Shown here one piece after another: positions 1 to 13,200 of a DNA stretch of 64,000 nucleotides. A program made the translations under genes and the position numbers. Each line of letters starts with the position of its first letter. The first letter of the stretch is position 1. The stretch is from Sympetrum striolatum (lineage: Eukaryota; Arthropoda; Insecta; Odonata; Libellulidae): contig OX388348.1 in the NCBI GenBank assembly GCA_947579665.1, forward strand, positions 17,484,001 to 17,548,000, in the 5' to 3' direction. The notes below the pieces were generated by a model. It had not been told where the DNA came from, did not search any database, and saw nothing but the letters and a program-made list of their open reading frames with translations.

Positions 1-124
1 GTGCTCTATTTTATGAGACACAAATACAATAACCAACCGTTACTCTAAATTTAAATAATTAATGTAATTTCCCCATCAATATTAATTCATCAAATGATAT
101 GTTACAAACTATTCGATATTTATT

Positions 125-718
125 TTGAGTATGCATGCAAGTCTCGTAATAGAAATACCTACCTCAAGATTACTATTCTATACGCTTCAAAAGATGTATG
201 TACCCAGAGAGATGTTCGAATATATATCCGCAATATCACCGGTGCACATTAGTGTGAATGAATGCGCATGCCAGATTTTCCTTGAGTATACAAGTATGAG
301 AAACGACCTCATCCACCAGCATATCTCATATGAATTGCAAAGAACCACGCCATCATCGCGATTTTCAGCGACGAATCTCCCAACATCACACTCATCGTCA
401 CCCTGTTACATTTCGCTCGTTCCTCCAGCGTTACAAAATAAAAATTCATCCGAAGGGGCCAAACAATTCGAAAAGTCACCCTCTGCCCTTTCCCCGCATT
501 TACGTTCGTCTTTCCGATTTCTCAAACCTTTGCTTTCATTAATCTTTCTCCCGCATCGTCCCCCTTTTACGGGACGCGTCATAAACAGCGGGATCTACGG
601 CGCTCTCGCAGAGTTGGGACGCGGAAGAAGTTTTGGGAAGGGTCCAAAGGTTATGAGACCTGTTCCCTCAAAGCGGTATAAAGGAAGATTAGAAACATCG
701 GAGAAGGATCCGGAATAG
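125..718 (+). other. CpG-rich islet with the longest open frame (197 codons); not called as a gene
   Basis: This is the longest uninterrupted frame in the window. Its last two thirds (about 300-720) are clearly richer in C, G and CpG than the flanking AT-rich DNA. The predicted peptide is serine-, proline- and arginine-rich, with no domain, signal peptide or catalytic motif I recognise. A second plus-strand frame overlaps it (330-542), which is what a GC-rich stretch produces by chance. It could be an exon, a promoter or enhancer, or neutral sequence. No splice-site or reading-frame evidence favours coding. Confidence 0.15.
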
Positions 719-744
719 GGAAACTTCGTCGGGGAAGATAAATC

Positions 745-984
745 AAACCACGGTCTTCAAAGTAATAGGAAGTCCATTCGTGTCCCTTGTTTTTCTTCAG
801 GAAAGAGCTATCAAAGGCGTTGAAAAGGTTTAGCAATCGAGATTATAATTTCCTAGTTGTATGTGCTTTGGATAAAGTGTAACAATATACCATATAATAA
901 TTTTAAAAACAATTTTTAGTTTTGAACAATTTTGTGTGCTCAAGAGTTAGTAATAAAGGCTCTCGTGAATATTGATAGCGGTTT
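745..984 (+). repeat. Diverged direct duplication, copy 1
   Basis: This copy aligns along its whole length with 1238-1486. Shared landmarks in order are AAACCACGGTCTT, AGTCCATTC, CAGGAAAGAGCT, AGTGTAAC, and a closing GCGGTTT. Small indels separate the landmarks, and the offset is about 493 bases. Neither copy keeps an open frame, so this is an old local duplication or two copies of an unidentified repeat. Confidence 0.7.
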
Positions 985-1237
985 CGGTTCAATTTAATTA
1001 GGCAAGTTAATCCTTTACCATAGTTCGTTAACAATATTAATTAATTTTAAATCTAGCAACACTTTGTGTTATTCAGTGGACTTTGGCAAAGTGTAATTTG
1101 ACTTCTTTTTTATTTTACTGGCAGGTGCATATCATTTTTGGTTGAAAATTTGATACAAAATAACGCTTTGTTATGGAGTTTATTTTAATGAATTTTTAGT
1201 TATTGGATTTAAGTTCATTTAGACTCAGTTAGTAGGT

Positions 1238-1486
1238 AAAACCACGGTCTTAAAGTAATGAGAAGTCCATTCTTGTCCTTTTTTTCATCTGGGAAGTTTC
1301 AGGAAAGAGCTTTAAACGACTTCAAGAAGGTTGTTTAGGCATCAAGGGATTGTAATTCCCCAGGTATATGAGCCTTGTATATAGTGTAACATTTCCGCAT
1401 ATTAGAATCTGAAAATGGATTTCAGTTTTTAACATTTCTGTGGGCGTATCGTTTAATAAAGCTATCGTGGATATTATTAGCGGTTT
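1238..1486 (+). repeat. Diverged direct duplication, copy 2
   Basis: This is the second copy of the duplication starting at 745, in the same orientation. It starts AAACCACGGTCTTAAAGTAATG and ends with ATTATTAGCGGTTTA. The 253-base spacer (985-1237) is AT-rich and shows no feature of its own. Confidence 0.7.
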
Positions 1487-2262
1487 ATTCAGCATGCGTG
1501 TTTCCTGTAATTAAACAAGGGGGATGCTAATGCGGAAACTGGAATACGGACTTTTTATTTTCCTTGGCTATCCTTTTTTCACGTAAAGCGAGCTTTTCCT
1601 TTTACCAAACTTTTTTATGAGTACATTTTGCAAAATCTTTATTGCATTAAATTCCTAAAAGTTAAGACGACCGTCTACTTTGCAGTGAGCACTTTATAAT
1701 CGAACTGTCGCAATTTGATATAAAAAATTCCTTTGAAAGTACTATTTTGATCCATACATTGATTTCACTTTGCAAAATGTTAAAATTATTTGTGATGTTT
1801 AACTCACATAACCCCAGTTGCTATTGGTGAATTACATCATCAGTCACAGTCCTATGATTTTTATATTTAGTGCACGATTCCAAAAAATTTAAACTCTTGA
1901 ATAAATAAGTATGATTTTAGTTAACAACATAATTAATTACAATTGTACAGTAGTACATGCAACAAATACAACGTCGATAAATAACTGGAACATAACAAGG
2001 GATTTTAAATACCTTGCAATGTCATGTATACGATTTTTGAATTTTACTTAAAGGAATTTCTAGGGATTCTGTAACGCATTTGCTGTTTGCCTCAGTTGTT
2101 TCTTAAACCTCTTGAACGTCTTAAAGGCGGCTTTCAGGGTAAATGTACAGATGTAGATAATGATTTACGCGACATATAACAACTTGAAAAGGATATGCAA
2201 AAGAACTGGTAAGCATTATTTCTTAATTAAAAAGTTACTATCAATTTTTTTCAGATTAATTA
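1487..2262. other. AT-rich non-coding stretch with a short GGCGGCTT...TGTAGA relic
   Basis: No gene is visible. At about 2124-2160 the sequence AAAGGCGGCTTTCAGGG, followed by ATGTAGATA, resembles the better preserved copy at 28760-28832. It is probably a relic of the same short repeat. Confidence 0.35.
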
Positions 2263-2449
2263 GGGGAGAGCGGGGCTAGTTGATACAGTTTTAGGTTTTT
2301 CATTTTTATAATTTTTAGAAACAATCTATTTCACCAATATTATGACTAAATATAACATTGAAGCATCCTTAATACACAGATGATTATTTTCTGGGCTATC
2401 ATTTAGCTACCAACTACAAAATTGTCTTTTTTTTATAATTATATCCACA

Positions 2450-2497
2450 GTGTATCAACCTACCCCCGCCGCGCGCCGGGGGCAAGTGGATACATCA
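2450..2497. repeat. Internal imperfect palindrome of the 2263-3189 element
   Basis: Two inverted copies of the TGTATCAAC...CCCCC motif face each other around a GCCGCGCGCC centre. The arms are about 17 bases with a few mismatches. It is a strong cruciform candidate and the only very GC-rich spot in this neighbourhood. Confidence 0.65.
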
Positions 2498-2650
2498 TTA
2501 AATTAGTTAGTAAAAACAAATTAAAACACAAAATCTAACAATAAAACGTGTTATTTAAATGAATCAAATTTACTATAAATAAAAATGTTGAAAATTAAGA
2601 TAATTTCAATATCAAAAAAGAATAAATTTTACTTAAAAAATAGAGAATTC

Positions 2651-2696
2651 TTAACTTTTGCACACGATCTTAAATTTCTTAACTTTTGCACACGAT
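2651..2696 (+). repeat. 18-bp direct repeat, period 28
   Basis: TTAACTTTTGCACACGAT occurs at 2651-2668 and again, identically, at 2679-2696, inside the inverted-repeat element. Confidence 0.85.
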
Positions 2697-3189
2697 ATTT
2701 TTTCTTTCAAAGCCACAATTAAAAGACAAATGTTTTTTTCTGTATCTAAGGACCATGACTGGGCTATAAAGTAATAAAACACAAAGTGTTACAAATACCA
2801 AATATAAGATACATTGTATCAACTTGCCCCTTTAGTCGCCATTGCAAATAAATCGATTTTTAGGTTTAATAGAAGGTTCAATAGCGCAAATTAATACTTT
2901 ATTTTAAAGTACAAAGTGGTTCAACATTACAAGTCGTATTTCCTTGAATCCAAAGCAGTTGTTACTAGAGATATTCAAACGGTGATGAAAAATATTACTT
3001 CTCACATTCAAAAAACACTGAAGTGAACACAGCGACGTTCCTCGAAGCAGCACGGCACTCAAACTACACGAGTGCATTCCATAGAGTCTAAGAAGGCGTC
3101 TGTAAATATTCAGATGTGCTGCGACCAGAGAGTATTTAAAAAATTACAGTGTATCAACTTGCCCCTGTATCAACTAGCCCCGCTCTCCC

Positions 3190-4689
3190 ATATATTTGAA
3201 AGGAAAATTAGCAGATTATTCCGGGAGATAAAAAATGTCTGTGCGTATGGCATATGGTTCATAATGGAGTTAATCCCAAGTTTGGCTTCTAGTGATAAAG
3301 GATTCAGACTTGGATCCTCATAAGGGTCGAAAGGGTTAAGGCTTAGAAGTGGAGACTTCCGGGATTATCTTTGAAGTGCTAAGCTCCTGATCCCCTTCCG
3401 GTTTCTTTGTCGACATTAATTATTCTCAGTCTTAAATCGTGCCCCATTCTTTGATCCGTAATCTTTTGAAAATCATATTTCATCATGAGACTGGGATTAT
3501 ATTCCTTAATGTCGAAATGCTTACCAAAAAACAAACCCACTTCATATGGGTAAGGCATATCTTACACTAATTAATTACAGTGATAATGATTTATAGTATT
3601 AATCTAATTAAATATATTATATAGTTCTTAATAGTTTTACATTTTTAATCGAAATGGTGCTTTTGATTGAAGCTATTACTCGAAAGTGAAATTAGTTGAA
3701 TCTTACTGATTATGAAACGTGTTGTTAATAACTTTTCTTATAAAGCATTTCTTACATTTCCTACACTACATTACCTTCATTTAATTTTAGCTCGTTCATA
3801 ATACACCTAGAATAATAATTATGGTTCATTTAATAGTTGTGCATACTCTTTGTAAAGTATAATGTTTTGAATTCTTGTTAGTTGTACCATATTTTTTAGC
3901 CCATGATAAGGATAACTATTTTTTAATCGATTAGTTTTTACTTTTAGTATTATTATGCAATTTTTAGCACATCCATACTCTTTGTGTGATATTCTGGGGT
4001 GATTACTTTTTCCGTTGTTCAGTTAGGTTTTTAAAAAAGCTCGTCTAAATATTTCCAACTCTTTATGAACCTGTATTAACTGATATAATTCTTTACTAAT
4101 ACAATTTATTTTAATTTTACGATGGGTTGAGCAGAAAAGGAGAGTTGAGATACTTATTTTCACTTAAGAAAACGACGCTATATATATATTTATTTAATAA
4201 TGGCTTGAATCAAATTCTGGCATTGGACCTAACTGTAGATAATACTGCAAAACATATATAGTAATATTCTCAGAAGATTCTTCAAGTAAAAGAAAGCTGT
4301 TTGTAATTTTGAGCTAAGTATTATAGTTTTTAAGAAAAAATGCTCCTTAGTTAATTGGTTTACATTTTATGCCCTTCTTTTTCTTCAGTAAGGCAGCTCC
4401 TTTATTCGAATTAAATACAAAGGGGAGGAATGCGTTTCCAGAATCCCGAGACGGCACCAAATGATAATTATCGAACTCTTTGGAACTCTAAGCCACTCGA
4501 GTAAGGCTTTCGCAAGAATTCTATCCAAACAAAAGTCTGCGCCAAAGAATTTCCCCTCAATTCCAAGTCAATCGCAGACAATTCACGAGTGCGGAATAAA
4601 AGTAGGAAATCGTAGTGAGTCATGACAAAGAAACCGCCTCTGCGAAAAAATCAGCGATAGTTCCCTCGCGATAATAAATCCGCCGGCCG
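3190..4689. other. AT-rich stretch ending in a CpG-containing islet (about 4440-4690)
   Basis: I see no gene from 3190 to 4440. From about 4440 to 4690 the base composition shifts to more G, C and CpG (for example CGCCGGCCGAG near 4680). No open frame or RNA structure is recognisable there. It is a weak candidate for a regulatory islet. Confidence 0.25.
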
Positions 4690-7600
4690 AGAATGAGCAA
4701 GTCATTAAAAAGAGGACAGAAGACTTTCCAACCCCTTCCTTTCCTTTTAATATTCCCTTTCCTTCTCTTTATGATTCTCTACTCCACTTCACGAACCCTT
4801 TCTTTCAAACCCACCCCTTCCCAGATTCATTTTTCCTTCTTGGAAACTGTGACCCTCCCCAAAAGCCTTCCAATGATTTTATTTTAAAACTTTCTTCGTT
4901 TTCTCTTCGTTTTTGCTGAAACCATAAGTTTCTATTATACCGCAATCCGAAGCGGGGCTGCAGATGAATGTTAGATGAAAATTTTGTTAGAAATACATGA
5001 CTGGTCTGAAAGTAAATTGGGTTGTAGAGGAGTAAAACACACTTTGTAAATTTCACAAAGTATATTTGAAAAGAAACGAATAGTCGACTAAACAATCATG
5101 AATCTTGAGGTACAAATCATTCAGGCAAATCAAACATTCAGGGAAACATACCCTTCAGTCAAAAGTATCATTTAGGAAATAAATATTTCCAAAAATGTTG
5201 CCTGAATATGTCTTATATAAAAGAAAATGTTTTATTAAATGTATTCTTAGAAAATTATTTAGTTATTTTATTCCTTTATTTAATTACATACTTAAGATTT
5301 AATTGCAAGTTGGCCTTCTGGCCAGGTGGCAACGTTTAGGGGGAACATAAAAATGAATTTAAGCCTGGCATTTGCCCAAAGACGGGAGGGAAACCCATCC
5401 AAAACCACCCGTCATTTCCAGAATGACTTCCTTTCATAAATTTGAGCTTGCTCTCAACATACGTATGTATATTGAGAATTGGATAGCTTGCTAATGAACA
5501 TTCATCTCATTTTGTTGTAGTCCTCGGACACAATGGAGTAATAATGATAATAATTTTATTGCGTCACAGGATATACATTCATTGATACAGAAATCTTCTA
5601 TCCTGAATTTGTTACAATGTTAAAACAATTGATACTAATACTACATAAAGCACTTTTTAAAATTCAGTCTTGCAAAACTTAAATTATATTTATTCAGGTA
5701 ACAACATAAATCAACATCCTAATCCACATAATTTTTCCAATTATTAACAAATAAATTCATTAGAGAATTGAAATGATTGGAGAAGGATATATATGCTCTC
5801 TGTTTACCTGCACCAATTTGCAAAGGTATTCCGTACATCCACTTATATCATCTATCTCACTTATTTTAATGCTTATAGACTTCAGGATTGATTTTTGCAT
5901 TGAATTCAACATTTTTATTTAGAATGTGATAAGAGTGATTTTATAAAACCCCTAATTATGTCTCCAATATTCTCCTCCATGAGAATTATATTTTTACGAT
6001 CTTACAAACACTAAAGCATATTATCTAGAAACTCATCTGGATAAAGAATGTCATGTTGGAACAATCTCCGACTTCCTGCTATCCTAGTAGGCAATATGTC
6101 ACTCGCTGAAGGATCTATGATGGATTCAACTCAAGTGGGCCTCCGCCCGATACGAGCAGTCCTCTTGAAGGACACCCGTCGGCGAAATGTAGTTAACACC
6201 AATACTTGTAAGCTATCGCTATACAACGTCTAAATTGTCATCTAACCCTGTTAGAAACAAACAGGAGAAAAGTGTAGGACTAAAAAATTCAGTGATCTAT
6301 CTGAAACAATCGATAAGCAAACGGTGAAAATAGGAATCGAATCTCAATTTAAGTGTGCCCTTGGGTCTGTGTGGTTAAATAATAAATAATTATTTTCTTA
6401 ATAATATTCAGCATGCATAGATTAAAAAGATAAGTAAATCTTGCGCATTTCCTTAAGATATTTAATGAATGTAGATCATGCAGTAGAATAAAAAATGTAG
6501 GATATAGAAGTAACATTTACCAAGATATCTTTGGACTAAGAATATTGTGATTGGTTATAATAAAATACAGATATAAAATGAAGTATGGGTAGTTCTTTTT
6601 ATCAATGTATTGAATATAGATCATGCTATTAAATGTAGAATACATGAGAATAATTTAGCTGGATACATCTAAATCTGATGTAGCTGAGCCTATAAATAAA
6701 ATATTACCTACGTGCAGAAATACTCTGATTTATGAATACTTCCAATATTGACGTATAGAAATATTTGTATGAATATATAAATATGCATAATAAATATATA
6801 AATAACAAGATTCATTTTTCCTTCTTTAACGGAAAATAAATCTACCGTTTATATATTTCATAATATTAAAATTGAAAGTAGAATGTAAATAGAATGTCAT
6901 TTTCAAAATCCCACCATTTTTGTTCTTTTGTGTAGAATAATCACTATGCTAAATCGATATTCTTTTTCTAGTTGGAAATATTTTTGGCTCCATTTTCCAT
7001 TTGTATATCCTCCTAAAAGTTCCGAAGGTGAAAGACCTCTACTTTCCCAAAATAATTTCTGAATATTTTCAGTCGACGTAAAGGAAGGATTTTTCTGGGG
7101 TCCACTAGAAACGCAAGAGAGAGTCGTTCCGTTTTCTCCACACATTCACCTCCCTTTTTATATCCTTGAGCTTCCGCTGGCCCTCAGATAGGCCCTTTTA
7201 TACGTCGTGAGGTCCTGGAAGACGACTGGGTCCCCATCTCAAGGCACCGTCCCTTGGCCCGAGTCCCAATATATTCCCGTTTGAGGATAAGGGTCTTATT
7301 TCCCAAACTTAAAATGGACGGAAGGATTTTCCAAGTGCCAGGTAGGAAGTATGAGAGTTTAGGACATAAGGACCCAGATAAAGGCGGATATATGTGAAGG
7401 GGAAAAAAAGGGTAAGAGATATAAATGCAGGACCAGGTTTACACAAGGGTGAGATTCTTGGGATTTCCGGGCCTGGGTGAAGCGAAATAATCTCCAGTGA
7501 AAATTCCGGGATAACATTAATGCTTTCAAGTCTGAGATAAATGTTGACCAATTGCTATCCGAAACGTTTTTTTAAACATGCTGCGTTGTTACATATATTC

Positions 7601-8700
7601 TTACGTATGTTTGGTGCTGCAATTTTATATAAAATTACCGCTGGTGATTATGCTTCTATCCGAAAAGGATAGTTTAGTGGTTACAGGTTTCAGTAGAAGA
7701 CAAGACATTTCTATTGTGTGTTCCCGTTTAACTTATCATTAATGATAGAATATATGGAAATGAGATCCTATATACGTTTCTTCGCAATGAAAGAATTGCC
7801 TGAATCCAGGTCTATGCGGTGTTTCTTCATCTGACAATTGAAATTACGGTTCATTGCAGCTGAGGATTTCAGATATAGTTTGCAACTATCATATGGATTG
7901 CAAACCGTAGAGAATAATGGTTTAAAAGAACTGGTATATAGCTCAAGATTAAAATTTTTGTAAAGCTAAGGATTAATTATTAAGTTTTACCATTCTACGT
8001 AATGTGATACATAGGAAATAAAGTGAATAATGGTGTGATATATTGAGCCATTAGAAAAACGCGTGAAAGAAATTAAAGAGCTTCGAAATTGATAGTACGA
8101 ATGACATCCTTTGGCGAGATCAACCTCCATTTCGTAATTTTTATAGAGGAAGCTCCAAGTTTCATAGCAGGAAGAGGCATCGAAAAATACGCTGCCCGTC
8201 TTAGAGATAGATTCCGTAAAATTCTACGTGACATTTAAGCATTTCCGTAGATAACAGAGGTCTTTTGTTTAAGGAAGAGAATACCTCTTCGGCTTATATA
8301 ACCAGCTGGTAGAAGTAAAGCAAAAGAAATATAAAAGCCTTGCAGCGAAATCTTCGGAGAAAGAGACCGTGTTCAGATTTCTGATTATTTTTGGGGACAA
8401 TATACTCAGCAATAGAGGCCATTTGCCGTAACTCAACGGTCAAAAGACCTTTGCACATTTGGGGCTATTGTCTTTAACATTTCGAGGAAACAGTCTACTA
8501 AAAGAGCCATATGGAATGAAGACTCGCAACTCTCATAGCAGCTGTAACGAATTGAACGATTATGCATTATAGTTATTTATAACAACTACTACTACTGATT
8601 CAAAATTACAGAAATTGTATCTAATGATATATACTTTAAATGTAGGTTATATTATATCGAATTTCAGAGTTCATTGCTAACCTCTAGAATTAATTTGTAA
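4690..8700. other. Non-coding stretch, no supported gene
   Basis: A pyrimidine-rich tract occupies about 4735-4880, which accounts for open frames on both strands there. The segment 7140-7550 is somewhat GC-richer and carries a purine-rich run on the plus strand. The remainder is AT-rich with frequent stops. I see no RNA gene, terminal repeat or long tandem array. Confidence 0.4.
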
Positions 8701-8724
8701 CTAACATACAATACGCACCTGTGC

Positions 8725-8790
8725 CTGTCAGGATTCAAACCTTCGGACTTTTCACTGGCCAGGTGCGGTAACCATTTTTTACTGAAAAGT
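8725..8790 (-). repeat. Possible tRNA-derived SINE head (relic)
   Basis: On the minus strand a GGTTTGAATCC box-B-like motif (8731-8741) follows, at roughly tRNA spacing, a TGGTTACCGCACCTGG segment that could be a decayed box A. It does not fold as an intact tRNA. It may be a remnant of the SINE family seen at 13.7, 30.1 and 44.2 kb. Confidence 0.3.
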
Positions 8791-9822
8791 CAACGGCAGT
8801 TAATCTACTTGATTAGTAAATAAAACCGCAACAAATTATAAAGCTGTAATCGAAAGCGTTACTTTTAATTACGTACATTTTTATCTTTAAGTATCTTATT
8901 TTTTTAGATCCCAAATCCAATATGCTGTAATTAATGAAATACTAAGTATTAATAAAAATTCCACTCTCAGGATACGGTATTCATTGTCCAAAACGAAAAA
9001 TATCCCTCTGGAATTCATTAACAAAAGCAAATATTAACCTGAGGTTTCAGCTTCTCTTTAGCAAACAAGCGGGACATTATAAATAATATAAAATTCAAAA
9101 CTTCATTATAAGTTAATGGGCTTCCTGTGAATGAATAAGCATTCAGACGGAATACCCACTTGAGATATCTAGAATTCATATTTAACTAGCTACTTCTTAT
9201 GTGGAGTACTGTGTATCCAGTAATATCATTCATGGTAGGTACTATAGACTCCCTATGGCAATGAAAGGTAACTCTTGCTTCTGTTAAAACTCCGTCTACC
9301 TCTTCAAGCACTCTTCCCCATAACGATGGATATCCAGCTATTCAAAGGAGACCCTTTATAAATGAAACTGAAACTGCATCGGCGTTCCCCGGAAAAGCAC
9401 TTCCATCCATTTTCTATCTCAAATTTCGACCTCGGTCTGACCTAATAACAAGGTGAACGACCTGCGCTATCTTTATGGCGCAATAAATTGGGTGTATGAG
9501 TTACGATTCAGGAAAGGAAAATGGTTATAGCGATGGAAGTGTAAAGTTTCGAAACGACTCCTATTCATCTATATGCTCGGAAGGAGTGATAAATGTAGCG
9601 GGGATTCGCAGTTGAGGAGTTTGGAGGGCTTTGGGCAACGGCATTAAAAATGGAAGATTGAAATCTTGCCTTGTATACATAGAGGTCACGAACTTTGTGT
9701 GCATAGAGGAAGTTTCAACTCCGATTTCGTTAGCAATGCTTAAAGGTTGAAAGAGAGGAAATTGGACAAGAAGAGGGTTATAAGGAAGGAGCACCTGAGT
9801 TTAGGTTGTAGCAAAGGAACTC

Positions 9823-9986
9823 AGAGAGAACGTAGGGAAAACACACCATTCTTATAAGAAACCGATAGGTATTTCAATAGCTAGGCTATTATCTTCACGG
9901 AAAGAATCATACTCTGGCTCTGTCCAGAGAACTTGAGGAAAAATCACCATTCTGAGAAGAAACCAATACATATTTCATAAGAATAG
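9823..9986 (+). repeat. Diverged ~100-bp tandem duplication
   Basis: Segment 9823-9880 (AGAGAGAACGTAGGGAAAAC...CACCATTCTTATAAGAAACC) recurs as 9924-9986 (CCAGAGAACTTGAGGAAAAA...CACCATTCTGAGAAGAAACC). The period is about 101 bases, with scattered substitutions and small indels. Confidence 0.6.
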
Positions 9987-10204
9987 TAAAGCTGTCACCT
10001 TTATAAACATACTACTTTCTCCAAACTGCATAAATTGTGGACTCTTGCATCTGCCTAACAGCTTAAGTCTTATTTTTAATATCTGCGAGCACTAAAGATT
10101 GTAAACGATTTAAATTTGAAGAAGGTAAAATGAAAATATAAGTTAAAACCTTGAAAATAATAATATTCGTCTGTAATAATATTAGCCAAATTTATTTTTC
10201 CATT

Positions 10205-10290
10205 TTTAAATAACATATACCAGAATTTGAACCCGGCACTTCTGCGATACAAGACTAACATGCTAATCTCTGCTCCTCGAAGACCAGTAA
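10205..10290 (-). repeat. tRNA-like SINE head, second family or diverged copy
   Basis: Read on the minus strand, GGAGCAGAGATTAGCATG is followed about 40 bases later by GCCGGGTTCAAATTC, giving a box A/box B arrangement with a TpsiC-like GGTTCAAATTC. The acceptor stem does not pair, so it is not a functional tRNA. The likeliest reading is the head of a tRNA-derived SINE. Confidence 0.4.
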
Positions 10291-13200
10291 TGGTAGACAC
10301 ATAAAATTTGAAGAAACAGCGTATTAAGAATGTCGTATTTCGTATAATATTTTATGAAAAAGTTTATTGTGACTAGTGATGGCATTTGAGATAGAAATAT
10401 AATAAACAAACGTCCAAGGAATATTACCAATTTGAAATTATAGAAGCCGGGTTTCTCCTAAATAGGAGATATTTGCTGATGATTTCCTGAGAACCTTGGT
10501 TAAACTCTTTCATAAATTTGAATTGAATGCACACCCTGTTGAATTTCTATTTTCCTTTGGAAAAATGGAATATTAACAAAATGCAAAATGCACCATGCCA
10601 CCCCATGAATTCTCCGTTTATATCTTACACAACACTATATTCTTTGAACGAATTGCCGTCGGATATGACGATAGAAATTCCTTTTGATGATTTCCGAGAA
10701 TAGGAAAATTGGAACGATATCCCTAAGATGTTCCACGAAATCGAAATGGTGCAAAATTTCCCATAGCAAACGATCATTCGTCACGACTTCCCGGCTATGT
10801 TCCTTTGATAAAGATGGATTAATGGCCAATAACGATTTTGATGCCCACATAAATTCTATTAATTTTCCTTAAGCACATTTTATTGATACAAAACAAATAT
10901 TATAATCGTGAAAGTTGTTATAATTATTATTAAAAATAATAGAATAATATTTTATTCCTGAGTTATAAAGGTAGTAGATTACTTAATTATACATAGCTGC
11001 AATAATATAAATCGTTTGGGATGGAATATTCTAAATCAGAAGATAGGATTTGGTTCTTTCCCAGCAAAGATGGTGAAGATAATCCTCTCGGGTATCCAAC
11101 CGGGTGGTGAAGTGGATCATGCTCAACCTATCTCTGCATTTTATCTCCGAATATGGCAGCAATTGAAGCAGCCAAAACGTCGGACGTAATCCACTTGCCC
11201 ACCCAATTGGAAAAATTTCTTCCATATCACCGTTAATTAAATGTAAAAATTATTTTTTAATCGGGCAAATGGCGTGGTATAATAAATTTTAAGTGATTAC
11301 TCGAATTTTGGTGCACTTATGCCTGAAATGTGGGGGATAACTTTGATTAAAAAGTGCTTCATCCTTGGTCTATTGCACGCAGGAAATCCCAATTAATACT
11401 GTTTGTGCCATAATATTTTCTTAGTCCAGCAGAAGGAAGTGCTCTTTTTTGTGGGAAAAAAGTCAATGGCAAATTTTGAAAATTCCATATTGTCGTTTCG
11501 TTGGAAAAATATATTCAATTATTTTTCTCCGAGGAAAGAAATCGCATTCTCTGCAAACGACAGAAAGTTTTCCTGGAAATGCTCCCGAGCCCTTTCTGAT
11601 AACAAAGGCTGTTTTCAAAGCCTTGGGGAACCAATGATATTGATCTTCGAAGGAGATATTACAAAAATGTATTAATATTATTTCCCGAATACGGTTATAC
11701 CCGAATACGGTATTAACAGGTGCTATGGGGAATGAAGAAAGGAATGTTAGAAAGAATGTGATTAGACTTTATAAACTGTATGGCTAGTTGCCTGAGTTGG
11801 AAATAGAAGTAATAATTCGCCTTCAACACCAATATTCGGTAAATTGATTTCGATTGAGAACTTTTCTGCCTAAGAGAGGATAAATATGCCTGACCTTAAC
11901 ATCACCGGCAATATCATTGCGTAGAACTGTTATTACAAAACGGTCAAGACTTTTTTACGACTTTTTATAGCGTGCTTTTAGAAAATCCCCTAGAGAATGT
12001 ATAATGGGGAATTTAAAAAAATATTATGACACGGTAATGATAAAATTTAATATTTTTACCTTAGTTGTAAGGATGCTCGTATTTTTTGAAGTGTTAATAA
12101 AATGTGCAACATTAATAAACGAAAAAATCTTCAAAATCTCAGGTGTAATGTGTAATGGTCGATTTAAGGTCGACAAGGTAATTAAAAACCATTTGTTTAT
12201 TAAATAACATATAAAAACGCATTTTAGTCTGTAATATAATTTTTCGTGGTATAATAGCTAATATTTTTGAAAAAGAATATATGGATCCATAGATTCTGAA
12301 CTATAAATGAATGAATAGTCATATTTTGAAACCAAAATCAGTTAATTTGAAATATCAATATATATGTATTTTTATTTATCCAGTTTCAAATATGAATACG
12401 GAAAAGTGTAGGTACTACATGAATATAATCTGCTGGAATAAATGGTGCGTAATATTCACTTATTACTTGCTATTATTGTTATTGCTTGAATAAACCTCAA
12501 TAGTAGATATATTTGTGACATAGGGAAATTTTAAATAAAACTGAGTCGATGTCGACCAATAATAAAGTTAAGTTTAGACAAAATTATAAACGATACATAA
12601 TCTAGTTAAAAATGTGTCAATATTAGAGACAGATTTTAATATAAAGTAAAAAATATAGGTTTCCTTCGAAGGAGGAGAACTTGTTTGAAGGTTTTCACAG
12701 GCATCCTCTGTCTGCCAAATTCTGGAAAGAATTGAGATTCCCGTATTACTGACCTTCGATGAAGTACCCTATACTTCTAAATGCAATCAGCAATCCGAGT
12801 CTTTCCACTGTTTTCGGAATCGGCAGTGACGAGGTACGGAGAACTTAGTACAAGTACAATTCGAGGAAAAAAGATATCTACAAAACAAACACTCCATGAT
12901 TGGAGTTGCATGTTGCATGGATGTTTACATAATTAAATAATCCAAGAAACAGTTATATAGTAAAATATTTTTCGGTCATTCAGACTCCTGGATGGCATGC
13001 ATAAGTAATCATGGTCGACTTCACTATTCGGGAAACCGCAGAATGAATCGTCAGCAATTCAAATTATCATTCACTATTTATCACAAATTTGCTGGAGAAA
13101 TGTCGGTTTGCTCTCACTGTTAATATATCTCGCTATGGCGCCTTTGTGGAGCGATATCTCATCTAAACTTCTCTCCGAGAACACGATTCCAATCTATTTC

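Larger units (their letters stand above)
2263..3189. mobile_element. Non-autonomous DNA element with ~24-bp terminal inverted repeats and internal iterons
   Basis: The left end (from 2263) begins GGGGAGAGCGGGGCTAGTTG, and the right end (to 3189) is its reverse complement, CAACTAGCCCCGCTCTCCC. The ends match through ATACA. The 927-bp body has no transposase frame. A motif close to TGTATCAACTTGCCCC recurs inside: about 2450, 2476-2497 (reverse), 2816-2833, 3150-3165, and within both ends. No unambiguous target duplication is visible (left flank ...GATTAATTA, right flank ATATATTT), so I do not assign a superfamily. It is probably a MITE-like element mobilised in trans. Confidence 0.7.
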
